A stretch of 64,000 bases of DNA from Daphnia pulex (GCF_021134715.1 NC_060024.1:2790001-2854000), one strand, 5' to 3'. Shown: positions 1-11,975, numbered from the stretch's first letter. The notes: a model not told the origin generated them from the letters alone. Numbers and translations: made by a program.

Positions 1-1007
1 ATAGCAGCTTCAATTGTATATCTATATATATATATAGGAATACTGGAAGAGAATTACATAAACGACCTACCTCAAACCGCAGACATCTACTTATGAGATC
101 AGTATACCTATTCACATAAAGCATCTGAGAATCCAGCAGCAGACAGCGCTGGGAACTGACTGGCAAGTCAAACTTTCTCTTCGGAAGACAAATGAAATAT
201 GTCGCATCCGTCCAACGATGATACTCCCAGCACTAACATCATCAATCTGTCTGAAATATATATACATGTCGTCCTTCGTTCTCATCTCGTTTGCACCCCC
301 TCGCAACCAAACGCATCCCTGTCCTAAATACATATATTTGATATTATCTTAAACGTTTCGAAGAAGAACTTGAATATATATCTATACAAATCTGGAAGGC
401 CAGAAATCTCCACTTCCATCTATTTGCAATAAAAAAAAGGACAGAATTTACGAGGAATGGTTTGAAAAATAGATTTTAACGGTTTTGATTATTAGATTTA
501 TGAAAAAATAAAAAAAGTTTTTCAATTATACGAGATGCTGGAGACTGGAGAGAGAGAGAGAGATAAAATTCTTTTTGGTTTCTGATGATATGACCGGGCT
601 GGGTCGCATCAGCTCTGGGTGTTTTCTATTATCTAGACATCTAATAACCGAATTTAAAATTATTTATTCATGTGTATATACGGCTATACGCCCGGAAAAA
701 GCGATGCTGTTGCGAAAAGTTGATTAGCCAAAATGACAAAAGTGGTTTTCTGAGTAGGTTTTGTTAATTTTTTTTCAACTAGCGAAAGTAGATTTCACTT
801 GAACATTTATGTGCACTTCTATTCAGAACCGAGGACAGCGGTGCGTTAACGTAAATATAGCATACGTGGCTACTTGCAATGAGTGGCCTCATTGACCTCC
901 TAGTTATTAGGCAGTTTTCTCTCGTTTTCTAACTTTTCTCTTTTTTTCCAATTTAATTTTCGCCATTTTTGGAAACGATAAAATTTGTGAACGTGCCGTC
1001 AAGTTGA
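1..1007. other. intergenic, no supported gene
   Basis: No convincing coding exon is seen on either strand. A short (GA)n run lies near 551-569, and (TA)-rich stretches lie near 20-40 and 255-265. A 73-codon minus-strand open frame (112-333) has no recognisable motif and no clear splice signals, so it is not called a gene. Confidence 0.5.
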
Positions 1008-1450
1008 CGACCTTCTGCTGGTTAGCAGACGAAATTCGTCGGTTTTCTATCGCGTAGAAGGCGGGATTCCTAACATTTCGTTCAACAAATATTTAAAATT
1101 TAAAACTTTACTTTAATCGTGTTTTCCCACAGAATTTAAAACAAGGAAAAATTTCGGCGAGAAACATAATGTGGGCATTGTTGACGTGTTTGAGGAAACT
1201 GAACTTGTGGCGAAGGTGACATTTTAATCTGCTTACTCAAAGATGCACAATCAATTTTTTTTTAATTTTAATTGAACAGTTAAATCTAAAAAATCTACCA
1301 GAAGAACCAAGTGTGGCGGCAAATTTTCATCTTTCCAGCTAGGTTTTGACAGATTTTTTTCTTCTTTATTTTCAATGTTTATTTTTCTGGGTAACAATTT
1401 ATGTGTTTACAGTGACAGATCTATACACATGACTCTGTCAAGGCTTGCAA
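1008..1450 (+). pseudogene. partial HSPA14 duplicate, broken
   Basis: A degenerate copy of the HSPA14 gene found at 2748-4855. Positions about 1008-1150 match the HSPA14 5' region (about 2600-2755), including the GACGAAATTCGTC motif, but the start codon is changed from ATG to ATT. The copy then jumps directly to sequence matching the end of exon 8 (about 1160-1217), the following intron, exon 9 (about 1280-1340), its intron, and the start of the last exon (about 1412-1450). Everything between codons 2-3 and exon 8 is missing. The donor after the exon 9 match reads CTAGG instead of GTAAG. Because introns are retained, it arose by DNA duplication with an internal deletion, not by retroposition. 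It cannot make HSP70-type protein. Confidence 0.85.
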
Positions 1451-1512
1451 TACAGTATTCTTGTTTAGGAATGGTTAACTTTTAGTTTAAACATGTGATG
1501 ATTGTTCCACGC

Positions 1513-2426
1513 CTACTCTCTCGCCCTTCTGCAGTATTTCTTGTGACCTCCTTTTCCCCAGTGCTCTTGTTGACAAATAGTATTGCAATATGAAACATAA
1601 CCACAGCAATGATAATTCCCTTCTGACCCACAGCGATTGGAACACTAAAAATAAATTTCAAAATTAACAGGACAGCACAAAAATGAGAACTGCTTTTTCA
1701 TACCCAAACTTTGGTTTTGATTTTAGCAATAGTATTAGCATGATTTTCCATCAAGATACGAATCGCAGAAGCGTGGCTTTCTCTTTGCGCTTCGTTTTCT
1801 TTCTGTTGACTCTTAATTAGTTGTTCTTGTGTATTAATTAGTAGTTCTTGTGTATCAATCTGTTGTTTTTTACTGTCAATATCCTTCTGAAGGGAAGCAA
1901 TTTTTTCGCTCAAGCTAACAAGAGTCAATGATTTTTCAGAGATCCATTCTATCATAACCTGTTCATAAGTTTTGGTTTGGCTCGCTTTTGGAACTATGGG
2001 ATCATCTTGATATTCTTGAAGTATCATCAAATCCGGCATAACATTTTCATAGGTTTCAGTTTGGCTCACTTCTGGAACATCAAGCTAAAAATATAAATAT
2101 GTATAAATAATAATTTTTCGTCAATGTGTAACCTCTCTTACTGGAATTACGAAGATGTTTTGCTCTACCCCCTCATTACTTCCTTTAGCTACAGCAATGG
2201 TCTTTTGCAGAATAAGTTTATCTTCCACAAAAAGCTTGAGCTGCTCTTCCACATATTTACTTTCTACATTATACTTCTTGCAATATTCCTGAACAACATT
2301 ATCTTTCGTGGTGGCCAATTTCCTTTCAATTCTGATCTCTTTAATAACATCCCAAATACGTTGGCAAGTAAGTGGATCTCCTCGCCGACAAACTTTTAGA
2401 ATTGACTTTGCGTGACTTGTTTCCAT
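1513..2426 (-). CDS. short ZMYND11/BS69-like protein (winged helix plus MYND)
   Basis: Three exons on the minus strand: 2426-2142, 2084-1704 and 1644-1513, all joined in phase 0 with GT-AG borders, giving 265 residues. Exon 1 (residues 1-95) resembles the N-terminal winged-helix region of ZMYND11/BS69, related to the SAMD1 type, including an IWDVIKEIR helix and a KGSNEGVEQ turn before the end of the domain. Exon 2 (96-222) is polar and heptad-like with repeated IDTQELL/INTQEQL blocks, probably a coiled coil. Exon 3 (223-265) is a MYND zinc finger, with Cys and His ligands spaced as in the ZMYND8/ZMYND11 finger and the SYCNTICQQEHW core. Known ZMYND11 carries PHD, bromo and PWWP domains between these ends; none is present here. 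A MYND finger usually binds PxLxP-type partner peptides, so a corepressor or adaptor role is inferred. It lies head to head with HSPA14, about 320 bp apart. Exon joins are predicted by eye. Confidence 0.78.
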
Positions 2427-2747
2427 TTGTGTTTTTTATTGATCGCAAATCAACACATCGACGTTATTTTTTCGAAGTCTAACTCGAATGTTACTGTGAT
2501 TTATAGACAACAGTTGCCAGATGGGAAATTTGTTACCTAGAAAAAATATTGTTAAAAAAAATGCCAGAGGCAGCCAGAGGTGGAGAGGCCCAGAGGAGCC
2601 TTCTGCTAGTTAGCAGACGAAATTCGTCGGTTTTCTATCGCGTGCACAAGCAGGCGGGATTCCTATCATTTTGCTCAACAAATATTTAAAATTCTCTTAA
2701 AACTTTACTTTAATCGGGTTTTCCCACAGAATTTATAATAGGAAAAA
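2427..2747. promoter_or_regulatory. divergent promoter region, ZMYND11-like / HSPA14
   Basis: This 321-bp interval separates two outward-facing start codons and so must hold both promoters. It contains an imperfect palindrome GACGAAATTCGTC at about 2616-2628 and the segment AGGCGGGATTCCTA. Both are preserved in the duplicated copy at 1008-1150. No TATA box is evident. The promoter role is inferred from gene layout. Confidence 0.5.
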
Positions 2748-4855
2748 ATGTCGGCGTATTTTGGCTTACACGTCGGTCGCACCAACTCTTGCGTGTCCGT
2801 CTGCAAGGTGAGATTAAAGTTTGAAAGTTAGTTGATCCATGTTGGCTTTCTCAACTTCTGACTTTTTAATTTGGTTTTCTTAGGATGGTAAATCTGATGT
2901 TGTTGCTAACGATGCCGGTGATCGAGTTACTCCTTCAATCGTGTCTTTCTCGTCTGAAGAAATTGTAAGTCTTATCAGAATGGAACTTGTCACATTTTCA
3001 CATCTAATCGAAATCTCACCAATGCATTGTAGGCTGTTGGTTTACCGGCCAAACAAGGCCTCTTCAGAAACATGTCTAATAGCGTTGTAAAATGCAAAGA
3101 GCTTTTGTCCTGGAACGGGGAGGAAGAGGAATTGGCCAAGCTGCGGTCCACATCTGTTTGTCCTGTTATTATTAAAAACAAAAAACTGTTTTATGAAGTG
3201 GAGGTCGATGAGAAGAAGAAGCAATTCTCTCCTGAAGACATCCTAGTTCACATTTATAGGAAGTTGTATGGTGAGTTATTTGATTTGCTAGGATTTCCGA
3301 ATAAAGACCCATTCAATTTTTTGGGTTTTTCAGATATTGCAATCCATCACTCAAATGCTGTGGATGAATCGATGAAAGCAGTTGTGAGCGTCCCACTCTC
3401 TTTTACATCTGAACAAAGACAAGCCGTGTGGAAGGCCGCCGAGAAAGCCCGTTTTAACATATTGCAAGTGATTAGTGAGCCCGCTGCTTCTCTACTGGCC
3501 TACGGTGTTGGTCAGTCCAACAAACACGAAACTTTGTATGTAATCCTACCAATTTTTCCAGCTGGACATAATCAAACGACGATCTTTTGCACAGGTGTTG
3601 CTTGGTGTATCGTTGCGGTGGAGCTACGCTGGATGTTTCCGTAGTCAGTGTGCGCGGAGGAATGTACAGCGTCGTTTCTTCACTCCATCGAAAGCAAGGC
3701 GGTGACAAGTTCACGGCTCTTGTAGCCAATTACCTCGCCGACGAGTTTCAAAAGTACGTCATTCTTTTGCTTTTTTTTTCCCAAACTTGTTACATAATCG
3801 AATTGAATGAATTGCAGCAAATGGAAGTTGGATCCTCGGGAAAGCAAACGCTCTATGTTCAAACTGATGGGGGCTGCCGAAGAATGCAAACACGTGTTAT
3901 CGACGTTGAACACGGCCCACTGCTTTGTGGAGTCGTTGCACGAAGGAGTCGACTTGAGCGCCAATGTGTCCCGAGCTAGAATAGACATGCTCATCACTCA
4001 GCTCTTCCCCGAATACATTGGTCCTATTTCTGAAGCATTGACGCAAGCAAGTCTGACTGCTGCTGACGTTCACAAGGTAATTTGGCTTCTCCGTTGTCAA
4101 GTAAAAGACAAATCGATAAATCAAATTTTGACGCTAGGTGATCGTTTGCGGTGGAACGGCTAAAATGCCCAGGCTGCAACAGGCCATCCAGGAAGCACTG
4201 CCCAATAGTGAATTATTATCCAACTTGACAGCCGACGAAGTCTTCGCTGTGGGTTGCTGTAACCAAGCCGCTGTGATTGGAGAGCCCTGGGACACGGTGT
4301 GTCAGTACAAACAAGTTTCTGTGCCTGCCATCAGCAAAGCTATTTCAGTGCGCGTAAGTAATTTTTAACCGAACAAAAATCCTTTATTGCTGCTTGATTG
4401 AAAAATTTTAATTGACAATTAGTGTGGAGACGAAGAGGAGAGTCAAACAACGACGGTGTTTTGCGCTCAAACTCCATTGTCGTCGCGGTTTTCACTTCCC
4501 GTTCCACTTGGCAAGAAACATAACGTGGCCATTGTCGACGTGTTTGAGGCAACTGAACTTGTGGCGAAGGTGACATTTTCATCCGATTATTATTGAAAGA
4601 TGCACAATCAATTTTCTTTTTTTAATTTGACAGTTAACTTTAAAAAATCTGCCAGAAGCACCAAGTGTGGCGGCAAATTTTCATCTTTCCAGGTAAGTTT
4701 AGAACAGTTTTTTTTTTCTTCTTTTTAGAATGTTTATTTTTCTGGGTATTAATAATATTCATGTTTACAGTGACGGATCTCTACACGTGACACTGACAGA
4801 AAAGATAACGGGGGTTACAACGGCAGCGACAATTGGAACATCAGTCGCAGCATGA
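2748..4855 (+). CDS. HSPA14: HSP70-family ribosome-associated chaperone HSPA14
   Basis: Ten exons: 2748-2807, 2884-2964, 3033-3270, 3334-3535, 3595-3753, 3818-4076, 4138-4353, 4423-4569, 4634-4692 and 4771-4855. Phases agree at every join and give 501 residues (human HSPA14 is about 509). HSPA14 (HSP70L1) pairs with the J-protein DNAJC2 on ribosomes to assist nascent chains in the cytosol. Visible marks are the N-terminal phosphate loop (FGLHVGRTNSCVSV), the conserved VVANDAGDRVTPS block, a second nucleotide-binding segment (CGGATLDVSVVSV), NVSRARI, VIVCGGTAKMPRLQ, and a short C-terminal end with DGSLHVTLT. As in the family, the substrate-binding part is short compared with ordinary HSP70. 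The start is the first ATG and matches the family N-terminus. It converges on the USP gene, with 132 bp between stop codons. Confidence 0.95.
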
Positions 4856-4956
4856 CCAAAAATAACACAAGTGAGGGGGCAGGCTGAATCGCCTTTAATT
4901 AGGGTTCAAGGATAATTGCAACGCCGTTTGACTACTGTATCCTATCACATTCGATT

Positions 4957-4962
4957 AATAAA
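4957..4962 (+). terminator. polyadenylation signal of HSPA14
   Basis: AATAAA lies about 100 bases after the HSPA14 stop codon and just before the end of the converging USP gene. It is the only canonical hexamer in the 132-bp gap. Confidence 0.6.
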
Positions 4963-4987
4963 CACTAAGAAAATAACATTTTTTGTT

Positions 4988-7092
4988 TTAATCTTGGAAC
5001 CTGCATTGGTGGACGTAAAAATACACGTAGGCCGGTTCACCATCGACAGATTCAATTTCATCTTCAATCGAAACAGTTAAGACGGACATATCGTCGTAAC
5101 AGCGCCAAACACCATCTTCACAGTAAACATGAGAAACATAATGACCTGAAAAAAAAATTGAAATTAAAAAACCGAAAAATTAACAATCAAAATTTCAAAA
5201 AAAAACAAACAAACCAGAGTTTTTAGAGCGGCCAATGTGAACAATTTGAGCAGCCAGGGTGTACTCACTAGGCAGCTGACTTTCCAGGTTTTCCAGGAAC
5301 GGTCGAATATCTAACACTTGGGGTGGAACGATGTGCTTTGCCAATTTTGCTTCTTTCGAGAAACGATTCACCGACATTATGAGCTTGCTAAATAATAAAA
5401 GGGTGAATTAGACACAGCACGAGACGGACATGACGGGCCAACGATACCTTGGAAGTGTCCTGAATTTCGAGCTGATCTTCGAAGTGGTCGCCTTACAACT
5501 GCTGCACGCCAGTTCACGTTCCTCTTCCGCCATGTAATCCTCCAAACATTGCTCTAGGTTACGTGAATCTTTCGGCATGGGCAGGCAGATTGACGTGTGT
5601 TTCTGGGCACGTTTTTTCTTCTTGCCGCACCTAATAACCCCGAAATTTAGTCAAATCGATACAGGAATTTATTTTTAAAAACGTAAAATTACGCAGTGCA
5701 ATGGACCACTTCAATCATTTCACATTCAAAATGGGATTCAACTGGATTGATTGGCCCAGCTGGCAAAGCCAATTTCAAATGCTCGATCAGCCTGATCAGG
5801 AACTCACTGGCATCTTGCTGCTCACGGACTGAATAGCTCGGATGAAGCATCCACAAATTCTTGACAAGATCTCTGCAAAAAACAAATACATTTATGAAGA
5901 CATATTGATAATGGACACCACGTAACACTACTTACTCGTTTATTTTATCCACTTCAATGGGCAAACCTTTCTTCCGTGCGGTTATCATGTTGGCCAACAA
6001 GGAAGCAAAGTGTGGCAAGTTTTCAGTGCCTTCGAAAGCCGTAACCAGATCATCAGTGAAGCCGGGAAGAGCAAACAAGGCTTGGAGGGTTGCATTGACG
6101 TAACACGTGTTGTCAATATTCCTGAGGCTGTGTTCAAAATTTGCAAAGTAAGTTTTTTTGCAAGATATTTTAAAAAAGAAAAACGTTAAAACGAACCCGA
6201 TATCGTAAGGTGGATATGTAATCGTTGGATCACTGAGAATGTAAGGTCGGCTCCTGGTCCAAGGACGCTCATGGGAGGTTTGAGAATCAGACCCGGTTAA
6301 TTCGTCAACAGTAACAAGCGAGGGTATGGGAGAAACATTGAGATTTTGGACAGGTGAAGGAGATCGGGAAAGTGACTTGGTTTGCTTGTTGTAGAAGCTT
6401 TTTACAGGGATGGTACTAGTGGAATTTGTTTCAACACAAGCTTTGTTGTCCTCGTCTTGTTCATCTTCAGGGCGAAAGAACCTTATTCTCTTACGAACAC
6501 TTGTGTGGGTGGTCAACTTGTTTTCCTTGCTTTTTTTCTTAGAATTGTCGAAAAGGTTGTAATAACGACAGTCACGATTATTGCATGGAATGAGGGCATC
6601 TTCAAACAATCCCTCTGTATGTTTGTCCTTGTGCAACAGACACAAATTTTCAAGGGATAGTTTATCATCCAACGAGGAATTCCTAGAGAAGTCTGGCATC
6701 CTATATTTGCACAAATTCTTTATTAATAAGGAGAAAGGTTACGTAATGAAAGTATTTGTACTTTGACTGCTTGGGAGTTGACGTAGCTTCAGTTGAAGTG
6801 CCTTCTAAAATTTCAGTAATTTCATCTTTCTGGGAAGATTTTGATCTCAAATTATACGAGTTTGCTGTGGTAAAAATGCTGACATAATTTGGTAATTGAG
6901 ATGAAGAGGTTTTTTCTACTGACAAATCTTCCTCTGAACTAATATCCAAAAAAGTTATTTCTCAAAAAGTATGTACACGAATTGTTAACATGAATATATT
7001 TACGTCAAGGAAGTTGCTGCACCTTGCCGTTTTAGTAAATCAAACAAATTTTCCTGTTTTTTTTGTCTTTGATACAACAAGGGAATAGGCAT
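4988..7092 (-). CDS. ubiquitin carboxyl-terminal hydrolase, USP37-like (peptidase C19)
   Basis: Eight exons on the minus strand: 7092-7004, 6938-6762, 6700-6197, 6127-5936, 5872-5693, 5630-5448, 5387-5215 and 5145-4988, giving 551 residues with consistent phases. The first about 250 residues are polar and probably disordered. The USP catalytic core follows: Cys box NIDNTCYVNATLQALF (catalytic Cys about residue 265), the QQDASEF block, two CxxC pairs (CTACGK and CSSCK) typical of the zinc-stabilised fingers, TLPSKLIMSVNRF, and the His box SGHYVSHVY (His about residue 501) with the later YDD. All catalytic residues are present, so an active deubiquitinase is expected. The USP37/26/29 group is the best fit by resemblance, not proven. 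The N-terminus is uncertain: the same frame stays open upstream of 7092 to a stop near 7147, so a further 5' exon is possible. An ATG at 7203 could belong to it. Confidence 0.88.
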
Positions 7093-7458
7093 TTCTTTTG
7101 AGACATGAAAATTGAATTCAAAATCCACATGGACTGCTTACGTTTGGCGACTGCTACTAAAACAGCTGGATAACAAGTTAACAACACAGTTGCGAGCTTT
7201 CATCACGAAAATTAATATTCTTCTTTTTCAGAGCAAAATAACGCTGCTAAATACTTGAAATTAATAACCATGTCAAATAATTTAAATATAAATATAAAAC
7301 ATTTCCGTTTAATAAAGTAATTTAAAAAAATAGATATCGATTTCAAGTTAAGTATCGATACTGACAGACCGATATTGATATATGAACATTTTCCCTTGTT
7401 AAGGACTTAGTGGCCAGAGAGTGGGCGAAGGCGGTAGCGTGATCGGGGAGTGTGCAAG
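7093..7458. promoter_or_regulatory. divergent USP / MNK upstream promoter with DRE site
   Basis: TATCGATA, the consensus of the DREF-binding DNA replication-related element of insects, lies at 7353-7360. A second ATATCGAT lies near 7333-7340. The interval separates the USP start from a plausible non-coding MNK exon ending at a GTGAGT donor at 7459. Use by both genes is inferred from layout. Confidence 0.5.
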
Positions 7459-9017
7459 GTGAGTTTGTTTTTATTATTATCAAAACAGTTTTGAATCAAT
7501 GCAAACAGTCTCGGTGATGGCAGATAATAAAGTCAGATAGGGGTACGAGCATATTTGGTCAGTTGTCACGAAGCATTTGATGACCATTGTGTCATTTTCA
7601 TTGACAGTTGGGAGAGATAGTGTGTGTGTGTGGCGTCTCAGTTGTAAGCGTTTTTTCGGGGGGTAAACAAAGAGATCTCCCAAACTCTGATAGAATAGCC
7701 GATTCGCCAACGGGAAAATACTTTGTTGTTGTGTTCTATTATCCAACCATCGAGGTGTGTGTAGTAGTAGTCGGGTTGAGGGTTCATTGGCACCTTTTGG
7801 CTTTCTTTTTCTTGATTGCAATGTTTAATTTTTATTTTATGAGCCTCTCTGCTCGTTACCTCGAGGGTTTCGCTACTTTAAATATTATAGAGGCACCCAA
7901 GGCCTTTGCCCATTTCCCCCAAAAATAATGTCTTGATTTTTCCTGTGAAATAGGATGCAGCATTGAAAGAGGAGAGAGAGAAATCAGTGGTCGTTGACTC
8001 TTATTTCGGTTAATTTGAACGCATCAGCTCGCCTATGAAATTCTCACGGGTGTCTCGTTAGACGTAAGGAGGGGGGGGGGTTCGCCAAGGTGACGAATAC
8101 TACACACGAAATCAAAGACTAGGATTCATAAAAAGAGAGAAACATTTCAAAAGCCGTGACCCATATTACGGTCATTCGTCCGAATTTACTAGCTGCGACG
8201 ACCGGTGTTGTGTCGCGCTCAGGTTTTTCTGTGTCTTGGGCGTTGGTGGGGTTGTTGGCCGTCAGATGGCATTCCACGCCACGAGAATTTGCTAGAATGA
8301 ATTATAAGCCGGCCGGGGCCCCGAATTGCGCGTTCTCGATTGTTCTCGTTGACTTGGCACCTTTTTTCAATGTTTTTCTGGAAACATCATCTAATTCTAC
8401 AAAAGCACACACACACACAAACTGTTGGATTTCGGAGAAAGTAGATGACGTAGTACGACGCCGTGATTGCCATATTAATTTGTATTGGGTATGAAATTTC
8501 GCAAGAGTTTTGACGCATGGCGACTATAGATGTTTATTTAACGTGTGCTAAAGTCAAAGTCGAAAAGTTTTGTTTTGGCTCCAAGGGATCGAGGCCATCA
8601 ACGGTCTTTTTGGCGATATCAGATAACTTGTATATCCCCCACTCGCCAAAATGACTTTGCATGAGATTTAATTACAGAAACGTCAAGACGCGAGAAATGG
8701 ATACATGTTTGATGCTGCGCAGTTGCCGAATAATCACGGCGAGACAAATAAAAACCTGGTTTTATTATTCAGTGTAAAAGAAAGAAAGAAAACCGGTCTA
8801 AACTGTGTGCGGTTGACCTTCCCAAAAGATTCCGTACGATCTTGCACGCATTTCAGACCTTTCTCCGATTATCTTACACATAGCCAGGAGGTCTTTTAAA
8901 TCTAAAATAATGAACTGTTAACAAATCTTTTTATTTTCAAAAAATAGGATCAGGTGCGCGATCCAAGCTGCTGCTGCCTCAAGTTCGTTTGTGTGTTGTG
9001 ACACGCATCCGGAAGAA
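7400..9017 (+). other. MNK distal 5' UTR exon and first intron (predicted)
   Basis: A GC-rich segment ending CAAG before a GTGAGT donor at 7459 could be a non-coding first exon. A matching acceptor (ATAG) lies at 8945-8947, after which the sequence runs into the coding exon with ATG at 9018. The roughly 1.5-kb interval contains short GT runs and no other gene that I can support. Confidence 0.35.
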
Positions 9018-9258
9018 ATGGGTGAAGAGATATCTGCCAGCCAGCGGATACGTCACCAGCAGTCGGTGAGATTCGCCACGTTGGAAATTGCTGCTGAGGT
9101 GCCCACATCCCATCCACCACCACCCACTCAGCAGCTCCTCTACTCTCCTCGTTGCGTGCCCATCAAATCGGCGTTGAAACATTCCTCCTCGTCGTCGTCT
9201 GCTGCTTCCGGATCGACCGATTCCGGATTCGCCGGCTCCGCCTTTGCCGACAACGAAG
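9018..9258 (+). CDS. MNK kinase alternative first coding exon (long isoform)
   Basis: ATG at 9018 opens a frame of 80 codons plus one base, ending at a GTGAGT donor (9259). The phase matches exactly the shared exon at 12602, as does the other first exon at 12277-12313, so the two are alternatives. The encoded leader is Ser/Pro/Ala rich with no known domain. It includes a PTSHPPPPTQQ stretch and a serine run SSSSSSAASGSTDSGF. Joined to the common exons it gives a 568-residue isoform. Evidence is phase and position only; no transcript data are available. Confidence 0.6.
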
Positions 9259-10714
9259 GTGAGTTGTCATTATTTTATTTGTTGTAATGATTGGATAAAT
9301 TGTCCCTAGTTGTTGTTGTTGTTGTTGTCGTGATTGAGAGAGTACAAACTGGTACGGCTCGGTAGAATGCCAACCAATTCGGGTTTTATAAATTATGCGC
9401 GTTGGTTATTCATTGCTAGAAGCCCTCTAGTCCTTATTTGGCAGTTGCCAAGGGCGTTTCAAAGTCGCCATTAAAATAAAGATATATACATTTACATAAA
9501 AATAAAATACCCAAAAAGGTTTTTAAAAAGAAAGAAAGAAAATGGAAACTCTCGGCCAGAGTAAAATAACCTGCGGGTGTATTAAATAAAAATGCAACAA
9601 GTGGATCAGAAGTGCGACGAGTCCGCCGAGCTAAATAGAAGAAGGTGACCTTCACCAACTGGGCAGTTGAGGCGAATATAAAAAGGGAAAATGAATGAAG
9701 AGAGTAAAAAGAAGAATGTGCGTATGAAGCGAATAATATAATAAAAATCTAGGCAAAAGACGGGTGAAGGTTAAATCTTCTAGATGAAATTTTTCGGTTG
9801 TTGTTGTTGTTGGGCTGTGGAACGCCTTCCGGCTCCCGATGCTCTTCAAATGTCCTACACTCACGCCGACCGGCTTGTTGTTGTTGTTGTTTTCGCTTCT
9901 ATGGGAAAAAATAATAAAAGGAAAAAGAAAAAAATTGTAAATCAATTTGCCGCAGGGCCTGATAACGTAACTCTAGGCAATTAAGTTATGTCACTCGTGC
10001 CTTTTTGGCTCGAGACGTGAAACGTGTGCTGTAGCTAGGCGAAATTTATAAACCCGTGAACTAATTCAGTCTAAAAATAAATCATAAAAAGGATCTGTGT
10101 ACTGGCGAACTGCGCGCCAAACGAACTCGGTTACCTCATAACAATTTATTTAAAAAAGATAAAATGGCGCAGACAATATTTTTCTGGCACATAAATATTT
10201 TGCAGTACAAAGTTTTCTATCTTTATCCTCTCTCATTTTCGGGGTTGGAATAACAAAATATTTATTTTGATTTTGGCCGATTGCCTTTTCGCCATTTTGA
10301 CTTTTTCGCCGGCAGCAGCCATGCACCAGGATGCCCCGCCATGGCAACGGACTGTCTGGTCGAGTTTCCTGATTCATCAACACACTCGGCACGACTAATA
10401 GACAACACACACGTGTTTTAATAAATAAGAAATGATGATGCACGCATAACGTGACTCATTTTTTTGTCCACCGACTGGCAAATAGAGTGATACACACACA
10501 CATGTGTGTGTGTCATTTGAGTCATCTGACAAGAGATTTGCATTAAACGACTAAATAGAAAATAAAGGCCTTGAAAATTAACATAGGGAAGCTGTTTAGT
10601 TTGATTGAATGCAAAGTTGATGTTTATAAAATATCGCCTTTTTGCAACTGTCACAGCTGTTCGCCTTTAGGCTCCCGACGTCCTCGAACGTTTCCTTAAT
10701 ATCGTCGAGACGAT

Positions 10715-10759
10715 CACGTGACGGTTGAAAATTCGCCCACCCCAAACGCCCCTATAAAA
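10715..10759 (+). promoter_or_regulatory. E-box plus TATA-like pair inside MNK intron
   Basis: CACGTG (10715-10720) is followed 33 bases later by TATAAAA (10753-10759). The spacing would suit a core promoter, but no splice-linked exon is obvious downstream. Weak evidence. Confidence 0.25.
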
Positions 10760-10899
10760 TAATCCCAAAAAACTCGCCAAGAAAATAAATCGGCGTCTTG
10801 GAAGAGAAAGACCTTGGTTAACAATCTATTAAAAAAAACTAAACATTGGACAGAGGAGGGGTGGTAAGATTAAAAGAAAGAAAAATTTTTTGATGTAAC

Positions 10900-11030
10900 G
10901 AAACTGCGCAGTTTTTCGCGCCCGACGTCGGTATGGAATTACCAACACACACAAAAGCGCGTGCGCACCAAGTCGGGAATGGGACCGGAACTCGTCGACA
11001 GCGGCCATCTTTGATTCAAGATGGCTGCGC
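10900..11030 (+). promoter_or_regulatory. cluster of NRF1-, E2F- and YY1-like sites
   Basis: AACTGCGCAGTT (palindromic, NRF1-like) is followed at once by TTTTTCGCGCCC (E2F-like), and about 90 bases later by GCCATCTT and AAGATGGC (YY1-like) facing each other around TGATTC. Such sites are common in animal housekeeping promoters. An extra MNK promoter is only a suggestion. Confidence 0.3.
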
Positions 11031-11975
11031 CCATGCATCTCCCAAACAAAGGAAACAAATAAGGTGGGGTATACGTGTCTGAGCGCACGTTGAAAACAGA
11101 CCACGCCGTTTGTTTTTGTCTGGGGGGGGGGGGGGTGGGGGTGGGAGAGAAAGTTTCATATACGAGGAGGAGGAGAAGACTTTGAAATAAAACTAAAATT
11201 GGTGGTTGATTAGATAACCTCCTTTTTTAAAATTCTTTTTGTTTTTTAAATATTTTTTGAAGTTTGGGCAATTGACGTTTTTACCTGGGCAGTCCTTGAA
11301 GGTGTTGATGTTGTTTGTTTAAGTACCAGATTACGTATTCTGATGCAAATGAAGTTACTACCAAATTGCATCAGCCGTTGTCATATACATTTTTGAAGGT
11401 GATTTCAAAGTCATCAGACATTAGAGCCCCCCTTCTGGTCCGGTGGACCACACGCCAGGGAATTTTAATTTAAAAAATAAAAAAGATTTTGGAAAAAAAG
11501 ACTGTGAAAACAATTTGTTTAAGCAACTGCGTACATCCGCCTAATGGGAGGCAAGGAAGTGGCAAGACCTTCCGCAAGGGCAATTGTTATCGATAGTATT
11601 ACCTCACCCAATCTACGCAATACGGGCAGAGAATCGTAAACATCATTTAAAAGAAAAATATTGAATTGAAATGCATTTAAAAAACCTGGGAGAGGAAAGA
11701 AACAAAAATTTGTTGACAAGTTTTTAAGAATGAAAGGAACGGGTAGATAAGAATCTCGGTTCCCTCTTTTGTTTTTTGTTTTGATGGAAATTGAACCACC
11801 AGAGGGCCGACCACGTTGTCAGTCGTCCGCCATGATGTGTTGTGGAATGACTGCGCAGTTGGGAAAAGGGTATAGATGTCGCCCATGCATAGCTGTGGAT
11901 GGTGTGATGATTAGGCTCCTCCCCTGTTCTTTCCTGTGTAAGCCCCTCCCTCCCTTCCAACTCAGCCGAGGGGGA

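Noticed and set aside
1150..1450. a second working HSPA14 gene
   Set aside because: Start codon lost, most exons deleted and a donor site destroyed, so it is called a pseudogene.
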